Made by a program: the position numbers and the translations under genes. A DNA stretch of 6,756 bases from an uncultured Clostridia bacterium (GTDB lineage: Bacteria > Bacillota > Clostridia > Lachnospirales > Lachnospiraceae), in assembly GCA_946405675.1 (NCBI GenBank), contig CAMJIC010000135.1:1-6756 (forward strand), given 5' to 3'. Below, piece after piece: positions 1 through 5,918 of this stretch. The notes below the pieces were generated by a model, which was not told where the DNA came from, did not search any database, and saw nothing but the letters and a program-made list of their open reading frames with translations. Numbering within the stretch: the first letter of the stretch is position 1; every line of letters begins with the position of its first letter.

Positions 1-828
1 AAGCATCCGGTCAATGTTGCCTATGAGGCTGCAACCGCGGACCTGAACGATGTGAATATGATCGACCCGTTCCACCTGGAGGCTTATGGGAAAACGACGG
101 TCAATTATAATCGTGACATCGAGATATTCCCGGTGCTTGCTTCCATGTTTGAAGGAATCTACGGGGAGAGCATCTACAAGTCTCCCACGGATATGGGAGT
201 CAATATGGCTGGCCTGTGTATCTCGGATGATGAAGCGGTCTGTGAGGCCGCGTGCCAGGAGATCATCCGCCGGTATTACACTGCGGTATGCAAGGTGGTG
301 AATGATGAGGCCAGTGAGGACGAGGTCTATAAGATCCGCCTGTTGATGAAGCAGGCAAAGATCACGACCGATGACCGGAAGGTTACGGTCGCATGTAAGA
401 AGCGGGCAGAGGAGACCGGGGTTGCCGCGGCAGCGATCGAGCTGTCAGACGGCACGATCATCACATCCAAGACAACGGATTTCCTGGGCGCGAGCGCAGC
501 ACTGCTGCTGAACGCGCTGAAGCACCTTGCAGGTGTGGATCACAATGTCAAGCTGATCTCGCCGGAAGAGATCGTTCCGATTCAGGATCTGAAGGTACGG
601 TTCCTTCACGGGAAGAACCCGCGCCTTCACACGGATGAGGTTCTGATCGCGCTGTCTCTGGCGGCAAGGTCTGACCTGAAGGCCAGGGAGAGCCTGGAGC
701 AGATTCCAAAGCTGAAGGGATGCCAGGTTCATACTTCTGTGATGCTGACAGAGGTCGACCGGCATGTGTTCCAGCGACTGGGGGTCGATCTGACAAGCGA
801 GCCGGTTTCCAATATCCGGAAGTGGTAA
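1..828 (+). CDS. DUF1846 (UPF0371) family protein, C-terminal part, 5'-truncated by window edge
   Basis: The frame is open from base 1, so the gene begins upstream of the window. 275 residues and a TAA stop are visible. The GTG at 52 is an internal codon, not a start, because family-like sequence (KHPVNVAYEAATADLNDVNM) already runs from base 1. That stretch, together with DPFHLEAYG and the region around SPTDMGVNMAG, is recognised as DUF1846/UPF0371, whose members are roughly 500 residues, so a little under half is missing. Soluble: no signal peptide or membrane segment is visible in this part. The family is widespread in Firmicutes; to my knowledge its biochemical role is not settled, so none is assigned. 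The gap of 137 bases to the next gene and the separate ribosome binding site there give no sign of co-translation. Family identity is confident and function unknown. Confidence 0.9.
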   Translation, partial: KHPVNVAYEAATADLNDVNMIDPFHLEAYGKTTVNYNRDIEIFPVLASMFEGIYGESIYKSPTDMGVNMAGLCISDDEAVCEAACQEIIRRYYTAVCKVVNDEASEDEVYKIRLLMKQAKITTDDRKVTVACKKRAEETGVAAAAIELSDGTIITSKTTDFLGASAALLLNALKHLAGVDHNVKLISPEEIVPIQDLKVRFLHGKNPRLHTDEVLIALSLAARSDLKARESLEQIPKLKGCQVHTSVMLTEVDRHVFQRLGVDLTSEPVSNIRKW

Positions 829-864
829 GGATCTGTCACGAAGGAACAGGTACCTCATGTTTGT

Positions 865-910
865 CTGTTTCTCCTGTACATGCATCAGACTTCTCCGTAC
901 CGGGAAACAG
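865..910 (+). other. Intergenic hairpin after the DUF1846 gene, possible weak terminator
   Basis: CTGTTTCTC (865-873) pairs with GGGAAACAG (902-910) with one G-U wobble. After a small internal loop, GTAC at both ends of the remaining interval can add four more pairs. It lies between the stop at 828 and the next start at 966. No T-run follows (the next bases are GAATCCTATCCCC), so it is not a canonical intrinsic terminator. It could act as an RNA-stabilising or attenuating stem, or be chance. I saw no convincing sigma-A promoter in 829-965. Confidence 0.3.
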
Positions 911-949
911 GAATCCTATCCCCATTCACACAAATGACTGACTGATGCC

Positions 950-956
950 AGGGAGG
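950..956 (+). promoter_or_regulatory. Ribosome binding site deciding the start of the HD-domain gene
   Basis: AGGGAGG lies 9 bases before the ATG at 966. The earlier in-frame ATG at 945 has no purine-rich site upstream and would place this motif inside the coding region, so 966 is preferred. Confidence 0.8.
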
Positions 957-965
957 TTCAGAATA

Positions 966-2912
966 ATGCTGAAAGAGCGCCTGAATGAATATATTCTGAA
1001 CACCAGCCGGATCCGTGTCCTTTCCAGGCCGGATCCGGCAAGGCTTGGTTCTGCTGATATGTACAGCAAGGTACTGAGGAATAATTTTCGTCAGATCGGT
1101 GAGATCGCCCAGAAGAACCGGGCGATCCTTTCTGATGTCCTGGAGCCCTTGCTTTCATCCGGGGAGCCTCTTTCGGAAGAGGTCATAGAGGATCTGAACT
1201 GGTTTTCAGAAAAGCTCCTGGATGCCAGCAGCGTGGAGAGCCTGGATATTCCGCTGAGCTATCTGATCTCGGTCAGGCTGTTTGAAGATGCCATGCAGGG
1301 CGATGATCCCGCAAGAAAGCTGAGGCAGTCGGACTATCTCATTTCCTCCAGCTATTCCATGATCAATCTGACCAAGCGGCTGGGATTCGGGGCGGCTGCC
1401 TGCCTGAGGTACCGGGAATACGGATTCCTTGCGGCGGATTACATCAAGAAGTTTTACGACCGGAAGGTGCTTGCCTCCCTGGAGGATGAAAGCCTCAGAG
1501 AGCTTGTCCTGATCGATTCCAGGTTTATGGTCTGCCTGTATGAGGGATACCGGGAAGATACGAAGTGCTGTCAGGAGAACATGGATGTCCTGGAAAGATC
1601 TGTAAGGCTTGCGGCAGACCCGGAGATCCGTTCCCTGGCACCGCACTATGACTGGCGGTATCATCTGTTCCGCTGCATGGAGTATGCCGGGGCGATCCCG
1701 GAGCACAACAACAGCCGGGGAAGCACGTTGTGCCAGCGGCGGAAGATCAGCGAAGTCTGTGACTGCCTGCTGGAGGTATGGGACGGTGACCCTGACTATT
1801 ACAGGGAGCTTTCCCCGCGGATCTATGTCAGGCTGCAGGCCATGAAAAACCGGTTCCTGAGCGGGCGCATGGACAGGGATGAGTACCTGGAGGATCTGGT
1901 TGGGCTGTACCAGGACTGTGAGAAAGAGAACAGCTTCAGCGCGGTGGAGGAGGTGCACTATATCATAGGCATTCCCCTTGAATATATCTACGCCCTCGAA
2001 CGCCCCTCCGGTTTCGTGACGGCGGAGAATGACCATGCGTCAGCGGACGGTCCATATGAACCCCTGACCCAGGGGCAGGCTGAGGTGCTGACCCGTTTCT
2101 ATCACATGATCGAGGAACGGGCACTGTACACGATCGGGACAAAATCCCTTGCATATCTTCTGGAGTTCCTGAGCATGCTGCTGGAGCATTTCATCGAGGT
2201 ACCCCAGGTTTCCTTTGATGAGTTCTGCCTGAGCGTGATGCGTGCGCTTCATCCCCCTACTTTTGTCCACACCCTGATGGTCTGTGAGATCAGCGAGTGT
2301 CTGTGCCGCCATGGGATCCGGCTGATGCCGGAGGTTTTCATCGGTGTAAGAGGCTGTGAAACTGCAGCGCAGGTTACAGCGATGGAAGAGGAGATCGTGT
2401 CTTTTGTCAGGCATGCCGCATTGTGCCATGACTTCGGCAAGATCCCGCTGATCGATATTATCTTTGTATATGGCCGGAAGCTGTTTGATTTTGAGTTTGA
2501 CCTGATCCGGGAGCATCCGGATCTGGGTACATACATGCTTGAGCGGATCCCGGGGCTGAAGAAGTACAGGGATATTGTGCAGGGACATCATAAATGGCAT
2601 GATGATTCGGCAGGATATCCTGCGGCTTTTTCCCTGCAGGATACGCCGGATGCGGCGCTTGTGGATATTGTGACCTGCGCAGACTGTATGGATGCAGCCA
2701 CGGACAACATCGGACGAAGCTATAACCGGGGAAAGACGCTGGATGAGTATATAGATGAAGTAGAGGAAGGAAAAGGAACGCGGTATGCGCCGTTCCTGCC
2801 CGACTTGCTGAAGGATCCGGAGGTTCATGCCATGCTGCAGACAATCCTGGAGAATGGGAGGGAAGGCTTTTACCGGGAGACCTACCGGAAGCTGGTGGAG
2901 CGGAAAGGATAG
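966..2912 (+). CDS. HD-GYP-like phosphohydrolase with long helical N-terminal region
   Basis: 648 residues, cytoplasmic: no signal peptide or membrane segment. Residues 1 to about 420 are rich in Leu, Glu, Arg and Tyr, look all-helical (possibly TPR-like), and match no family I can name; they probably sense or scaffold. Residues about 425-645 form an HD domain of HD-GYP layout: His429 and His435 in HPPTFVHTLMV, the His488-Asp489 doublet in ALCHDFGKI, His517 in EHPDLGTYML, His541-His542 in GHHKWHDDSAGYP, and a late Asp in CADCMDAATD. HD-GYP enzymes hydrolyse cyclic di-GMP or related cyclic dinucleotides using a two- or three-metal centre. Here the canonical HHExxDGxGYP reads HHKWHDDSAGYP, so Glu is replaced by Lys and the signature Gly before xGYP by Ser, while GYP is kept. 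Metal-dependent phosphohydrolase activity is likely; cyclic di-GMP as substrate is inference. No GGDEF partner is in the window. Confidence 0.85.
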   Translation: MLKERLNEYILNTSRIRVLSRPDPARLGSADMYSKVLRNNFRQIGEIAQKNRAILSDVLEPLLSSGEPLSEEVIEDLNWFSEKLLDASSVESLDIPLSYLISVRLFEDAMQGDDPARKLRQSDYLISSSYSMINLTKRLGFGAAACLRYREYGFLAADYIKKFYDRKVLASLEDESLRELVLIDSRFMVCLYEGYREDTKCCQENMDVLERSVRLAADPEIRSLAPHYDWRYHLFRCMEYAGAIPEHNNSRGSTLCQRRKISEVCDCLLEVWDGDPDYYRELSPRIYVRLQAMKNRFLSGRMDRDEYLEDLVGLYQDCEKENSFSAVEEVHYIIGIPLEYIYALERPSGFVTAENDHASADGPYEPLTQGQAEVLTRFYHMIEERALYTIGTKSLAYLLEFLSMLLEHFIEVPQVSFDEFCLSVMRALHPPTFVHTLMVCEISECLCRHGIRLMPEVFIGVRGCETAAQVTAMEEEIVSFVRHAALCHDFGKIPLIDIIFVYGRKLFDFEFDLIREHPDLGTYMLERIPGLKKYRDIVQGHHKWHDDSAGYPAAFSLQDTPDAALVDIVTCADCMDAATDNIGRSYNRGKTLDEYIDEVEEGKGTRYAPFLPDLLKDPEVHAMLQTILENGREGFYRETYRKLVERKG

Positions 2913-2942
2913 AAGAAAGGACAGAGAATAGCAAAGAAGGGA

Positions 2943-2995
2943 TGCATCCTGCAAAATATACTGGATAACTGATGCTTGGATCAATCAGGATGTGC
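2943..2995 (+). other. Imperfect inverted repeat between the HD gene and the acyltransferase gene
   Basis: CATCCTG (2945-2951) is complementary to CAGGATG (2986-2992), with flanking TG/CA pairs after a one-base bulge and a loop of about 34 bases. There is no T-tract, so it is unlikely to be an intrinsic terminator. A TATACT at 2957-2962 resembles a -10 box, but no -35 hexamer stands at the right distance, so I do not call a promoter. The rest of 2913-3042 shows nothing I can name. Confidence 0.2.
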
Positions 2996-3030
2996 ACATG
3001 CAGCTGTTTTTATTGCACAAAGAGAGATTC

Positions 3031-3035
3031 AGGAG
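3031..3035 (+). promoter_or_regulatory. Ribosome binding site deciding the start of the acyltransferase gene
   Basis: AGGAG lies 7 bases before the ATG at 3043. The longer in-frame candidate at 2992 lacks a comparable site and would add residues MHMQLFLLHKERFRREN, which do not fit the family's usual N-terminus. Confidence 0.85.
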
Positions 3036-3042
3036 AGAAAAT

Positions 3043-4314
3043 ATGAATAAGAATCCAGATATTTATCTTTTGTATGAGTATTCCGACAAGGTATCTTATA
3101 CCGTAAAAATCAGAATCATCCTTGATTCTGAAATTGACGCGGATCTGCTGACGCGAGCGGCGCAGGAGGCAATTGTCAGATTTCCGTATTTCAGTGTTCA
3201 GGCCGGGCTGGATGAATGGCAGAACTATACCCTTTCCCATAACGGCAGGCCCGTTGCGGTTCTTCCCGAGACAAACAGGAGGATCACTCTTGGCAGCGAT
3301 GAGGTGAATGGACACCTGATCGCGATCACTTACCGCAGGAAATCTGTCTGGTTCAACTTCTCCCATACGCTGTGCGGCGCCAAAGGCGCATTTTTCTGGA
3401 TCAAGGCAACCCTGTATCTGTATATGTCAAAGAAGTATGGCCCGCTGACTCCTCCGGAAGATATCAAGCTTCCGGGTACGCCGGTCACGGAAGAGGAGGT
3501 TTTCTATCCGGATGTGCAGACGCTGCCGATGGATGAACCCATGACACGTTATACAGGCGGCGGATCCAGATTATCCTTGATGCCGTTTATCAAATACATC
3601 TTTAATCCATTTGCCTCAAAGACCTACTATTACCAGCTCGAGATACCTGCCCGGGAATTTATGGAGTATGCGGTCTCGATCGATGGGAGCCCCAATTCTG
3701 TTCTTATGGCATTGATGTGCAAAATGGAAATGAAATATTTCAGAGAAAAGGAAGGAACCTGTATTGCAGGCCGGGTTGCGGCGGATTACAGCGGTGATAT
3801 TGGCGCAGGAAAGTCTTATCGTGATTTTATCCGATTCATCTATACGCGGTATGGATGGGAGATGAAAGAAAAACCGATCCGGGAACTGAATATGCAGGCC
3901 AGGGGGGCACTGGTTTCACAGAATCAGCCTGAACTGAGCTATGAGCGTTTTCGAAAGATCAATGAAGCGCACAGAGGGATTGATGAGCAACCTGATTTGA
4001 AGTCAAAAAAGAAATACGCGGCAAAGAACAGCACTTTCCGAAGCGATCCGATGGCTACGATCAGCATCAGTTATGTGGGCCGGATTGATTTTGGACAGAT
4101 GGAGCGGCACATTACAGGAATCTATACCGTGACAGACGGGCATCTCATGCTTGAGGTCAATGCGCTGAAAGATCGTTTCTGCATTTCATTTCAGCTGATT
4201 GACAAGGATCCGAAGCCGATGGAACTGTTCTGTAAAGTGCTGGAGGAGGAAAAAATCCCGTACAGGGTATCCGGTCAGCTGGTTCGGTATCTGCCCAAAG
4301 TCAGGCTTCCGTGA
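3043..4314 (+). CDS. Condensation-domain / acetyltransferase-fold protein (putative acyltransferase)
   Basis: 423 residues, soluble. The N-terminal region (about 1-120) reads like a chloramphenicol-acetyltransferase/NRPS-condensation half-domain: a strand KVSYTVKIRIILDSEID, a helix DLLTRAAQEAIVRFPYFSV, then FNFSHTLCGAKGAFF. The usual HHxxxDG active-site motif falls at SHTLCGA (residues 107-113). His108, the expected general base, is present, but the Asp and Gly positions are Gly112 and Ala113. The second half carries SISYVGRIDFGQM (Asp349-Phe-Gly), comparable to the DFGxG motif of condensation domains. Relatives in Clostridia are often annotated as alcohol acetyltransferases or uncharacterised condensation-like proteins; donor and acceptor are unknown. 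No carrier protein, adenylation domain or membrane partner is adjacent, so a role in peptide or lipid synthesis cannot be inferred from context. Fold confident, catalysis plausible, substrate unknown. Confidence 0.75.
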   Translation: MNKNPDIYLLYEYSDKVSYTVKIRIILDSEIDADLLTRAAQEAIVRFPYFSVQAGLDEWQNYTLSHNGRPVAVLPETNRRITLGSDEVNGHLIAITYRRKSVWFNFSHTLCGAKGAFFWIKATLYLYMSKKYGPLTPPEDIKLPGTPVTEEEVFYPDVQTLPMDEPMTRYTGGGSRLSLMPFIKYIFNPFASKTYYYQLEIPAREFMEYAVSIDGSPNSVLMALMCKMEMKYFREKEGTCIAGRVAADYSGDIGAGKSYRDFIRFIYTRYGWEMKEKPIRELNMQARGALVSQNQPELSYERFRKINEAHRGIDEQPDLKSKKKYAAKNSTFRSDPMATISISYVGRIDFGQMERHITGIYTVTDGHLMLEVNALKDRFCISFQLIDKDPKPMELFCKVLEEEKIPYRVSGQLVRYLPKVRLP

Positions 4315-4361
4315 AGGCTGATGAACGCGTGTAATAAGTTTTAACCGAATTTGCAGGGAAC

Positions 4362-4745
4362 ATGAACGATTCAAAGAGTTTACAGATCAGAAAAAGTATG
4401 GCAGGCATGGTTGCTTTTTTGGTGCTTGCCATGCTTCTTGACAACGGTGTTGACCTGCACAGCTACCAGCCTGCCGCGGAGGATATTTTAAGAATCTCCA
4501 CCTGTGACCTGTTTATCTATGCCGGAGGAGAATCGGATGAATGGGTGGAAGATGCCCTGAAGGAATCTATGAACGAGGATATGGTGGTGATCAATCTGCT
4601 GGACACCCTTGGCGACCGGGTCAAGGCGGAAGAGACCGTTGAGGGCATGCAGGAAGAAGCGCATGATCATGGTGAGAAAGAGGAACATGACCATGTAACA
4701 AGTCACACCCACAGGCCGGCACGCTGGCGGGGGTCAGACTTGTAA
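4362..4745 (+). pseudogene. Remnant of ZnuA-like metal ABC transporter substrate-binding lipoprotein gene
   Basis: The 127-codon frame holds two pieces of a zinc/manganese-binding lipoprotein of about 300 residues. Residues 11-26 (KSMAGMVAFLVLAMLL) look like the hydrophobic core of its signal peptide. From residue 27, DNGVDLHSYQPAAEDILRIS is the segment holding the first metal-binding His (His33), followed by CDLFIYAGGESDEWVEDAL and the acidic His-rich loop (HDHGEKEEHDH, 101-111). Missing are the lipobox Cys, the first beta-alpha unit between signal peptide and His33, and everything after the His-rich loop, including the remaining metal ligands and the C-terminal lobe. The last 16 residues (VTSHTHRPARWRGSDL) are translated from a palindromic element starting at 4695, whose last bases supply the TAA stop. 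The only purine tract (AGGGA, 4355-4359) is two bases from the ATG, so translation is doubtful. No permease or ATPase gene is nearby. It is called a decayed gene rather than a functional small protein. Confidence 0.8.
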
Positions 4746-4746
4746 C
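4695..4746 (+). repeat. Palindromic element, copy A (REP/mini-MITE-like)
   Basis: The ends GTAACAAGTC (4695-4704) and GACTTGTAAC (4737-4746) are inverted repeats with a single mismatch. Inside them ACCC/GGGT and GCCG/TGGC can pair, giving a long nested hairpin of 52 bases. The first 16 bases match 14 of 16 with the complementary strand of the element at 6706-6743, and the last eight bases (CTTGTAAC) are identical. It begins at the exact codon where ZnuA-like similarity ends. No T-tract follows, which argues against a simple terminator. No flanking direct repeat is seen at this copy. Confidence 0.65.
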
Positions 4747-4773
4747 CGTGGAACAGATCCGCCGGAGGTCGCA

Positions 4774-4780
4774 AGAGGGG
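4774..4780 (+). promoter_or_regulatory. Ribosome binding site deciding the start of the cellulase gene
   Basis: AGAGGGG lies 6 bases before the ATG at 4787. The GTG at 4748 sits just after the palindromic element, has no site of its own and would place a hydrophilic, Arg-rich stretch before the signal peptide, so 4787 is chosen. No clear promoter was found in 4747-4786. Confidence 0.75.
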
Positions 4781-4786
4781 ATAAAG

Positions 4787-5782
4787 ATGATTAGGAATGT
4801 GAGAGCTTACCTGATTGGCATACTGATTATGATAGCTGCCTGCATCATGCCTGGAACCGTATCTGCAGCTCCGGGCGATATTGGGAATGCGTCAGACGGC
4901 GTGGCTGAGAATGGCTGGCTGAGCGTGAAGGGAACTACGCTGGTCAACGAACAGGGGCAGCCTGTGGTTCTTCATGGGATGAGCAGCCATGGGCTGCAAT
5001 GGTATCCGCAGTTTACGACATCGAACGCCATAGGGGCAACCGCGTCTTACGGCGCTAACCTGTTCCGGGTGGCGATGTATACTGCCGAAGGAGGCTACAT
5101 AGAGAATAAGAGCAGCTTGCGAAAGCAGCTGTATCGGTCTGTGGATGCGGCAATCTCACGGAACATGTACGTGATTATCGACTGGCATATTCTCAGTGAC
5201 GGGAATCCCAAAAAGTATCAGAAGGAGGCGAAGGCTTTCTTCAAAAAGGTTTCCAGGCGCTATGGAAATGTCCCGAATGTGATCTATGAGATCTGCAATG
5301 AACCGAATGGCGAGGGTAACTGGAATCGCATCCGTTCCTATGCAAAGGCAGTCATCCCCGTCATCCGCAGGAATGCGCCTTCCAGCGTGATCCTGGTGGG
5401 AACCCCGACATGGAGCCAGGATGTGGATATCGCTGCGGGAAGTCCTCTGCCATATCCGAACCTCATGTACTCCTGCCATTTTTACGCGGGAACACATGGA
5501 GAATGGCTTCGCCAGAAGGTCAAGGCTGCGCTGGACAAGGGACTTCCGGTTTTTGTCTCTGAGTGGGGGACAAGCGAGGCATCCGGAAACGGCGGCGTAC
5601 ACGAAGAGGAAGCCGACAGGTGGATCAGCTTTATGCGCCAGCATCAGCTGAGCTGGGCAAACTGGTCCTACTGTGATAAGGATGAGAGCAGTGCCGCCCT
5701 TGTGCCGAAGGCCGATCCGGAGGATGGAATATCCCGGAGCGAGCTTTCCAAATCCGGCAGATATGTGTTTTCAAAGTTTTGA
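4787..5782 (+). CDS. Secreted GH5 (subfamily 2-like) endo-beta-1,4-glucanase
   Basis: 331 residues. It hydrolyses internal beta-1,4-glucosidic bonds of cellulose-type glucans outside the cell with retention of configuration. Residues 1-27 form a signal peptide (Arg3 and Arg6, a hydrophobic core, then VSA before AP). The mature protein is one GH5 catalytic barrel that closely recalls Bacillus EglS in wording: VLHGMSSHGLQWYPQF at the first strand, FRVAMYTAEGGYI, VIIDWHIL, YEICNEPNG with acid/base Glu172, HFYAGTHG, and FVSEWGTSEASGNGG with nucleophile Glu259. Both catalytic Glu residues and the usual active-site His and Trp are present, so it should be active. It ends right after the barrel (GRYVFSKF), with no CBM3, dockerin or cell-wall anchor, unlike many cellulosomal or Bacillus relatives. 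IAAC at 16-19 also fits a lipobox, leaving membrane anchoring possible. The stop codon is followed immediately by an inverted repeat. Confidence 0.95.
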   Translation: MIRNVRAYLIGILIMIAACIMPGTVSAAPGDIGNASDGVAENGWLSVKGTTLVNEQGQPVVLHGMSSHGLQWYPQFTTSNAIGATASYGANLFRVAMYTAEGGYIENKSSLRKQLYRSVDAAISRNMYVIIDWHILSDGNPKKYQKEAKAFFKKVSRRYGNVPNVIYEICNEPNGEGNWNRIRSYAKAVIPVIRRNAPSSVILVGTPTWSQDVDIAAGSPLPYPNLMYSCHFYAGTHGEWLRQKVKAALDKGLPVFVSEWGTSEASGNGGVHEEEADRWISFMRQHQLSWANWSYCDKDESSAALVPKADPEDGISRSELSKSGRYVFSKF

Positions 5783-5815
5783 CGTAACTGTCAGAACCTG
5801 TTCTGAACAGTTACG
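5783..5815 (+). repeat. Inverted repeat B immediately after the cellulase stop codon
   Basis: CGTAACTGTCAGAAC (5783-5797) is followed after two bases by GTTCTGAACAGTTACG (5800-5815). The arms pair along about 14 bases with one bulged A and a four-base loop. It begins directly after the TGA of the cellulase gene. It may stop or protect the transcript, although it has no T-tail. The right arm with its two preceding bases (5798-5815) recurs exactly at 5899-5916. Confidence 0.7.
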
Positions 5816-5851
5816 CATCGGGCGATGCTTCGCATTCTGAATCGTCCGATG
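5816..5851 (+). other. Second hairpin in the convergent intergenic region
   Basis: CATCGGGCGAT (5816-5826) pairs with ATCGTCCGATG (5841-5851) through 11 positions, one of them a G-U wobble, around a 14-base loop. It abuts the preceding inverted repeat, so two stems stand in tandem. Such stacked stems between convergent genes suggest a transcription-ending or structural role. No poly-T follows on either strand. Confidence 0.5.
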
Positions 5852-5898
5852 TCACTTCATTTACATTTTCATACGCCCTCAGCAGCAAGTGTTTCGGG

Positions 5899-5916
5899 CT
5901 GTTCTGAACAGTTACG
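5899..5916 (+). repeat. Direct repeat copy of CTGTTCTGAACAGTTACG
   Basis: An 18-base exact copy of 5798-5815, 101 bases downstream. Read on the minus strand it is CGTAACTGTTCAGAACAG, starting two bases after the TAA of the convergent gene (5919-5921). Both genes therefore run into the same sequence just after their stops. The interval 5852-5898 between the structured part and this copy shows nothing else recognisable. Confidence 0.75.
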
Positions 5917-5918
5917 TT

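Noticed and set aside
945..965. Longer start (ATG at 945) for the HD-domain gene
   Set aside because: The ribosome binding site AGGGAGG lies at 950-956, downstream of this ATG and well placed for the ATG at 966.
1206..2036. Minus-strand open frame of 276 codons
   Set aside because: Antisense shadow of the HD gene; no ribosome binding site or protein motif supports it.
2040..2984. Long minus-strand open frame of 314 codons opposite the HD gene
   Set aside because: It is antisense to a gene with clear conserved motifs, its translation has no recognisable motif, and it arises from codon bias of the real gene.
2992..3042. Longer start for the acyltransferase gene
   Set aside because: No ribosome binding site precedes it, while AGGAG at 3031-3035 is ideal for ATG 3043. 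The extra residues do not look like the family.
4362..4745. Intact small zinc-binding protein
   Set aside because: It lacks most metal ligands and the C-terminal lobe of the family, has a badly spaced ribosome binding site, and its last 16 residues come from a repeat element.
4695..4746. Simple intrinsic terminator for the zinc-protein remnant
   Set aside because: The stem is strong, but no T-tract follows, and the sequence is shared with an element at 6706-6743 that is not downstream of any visible gene.
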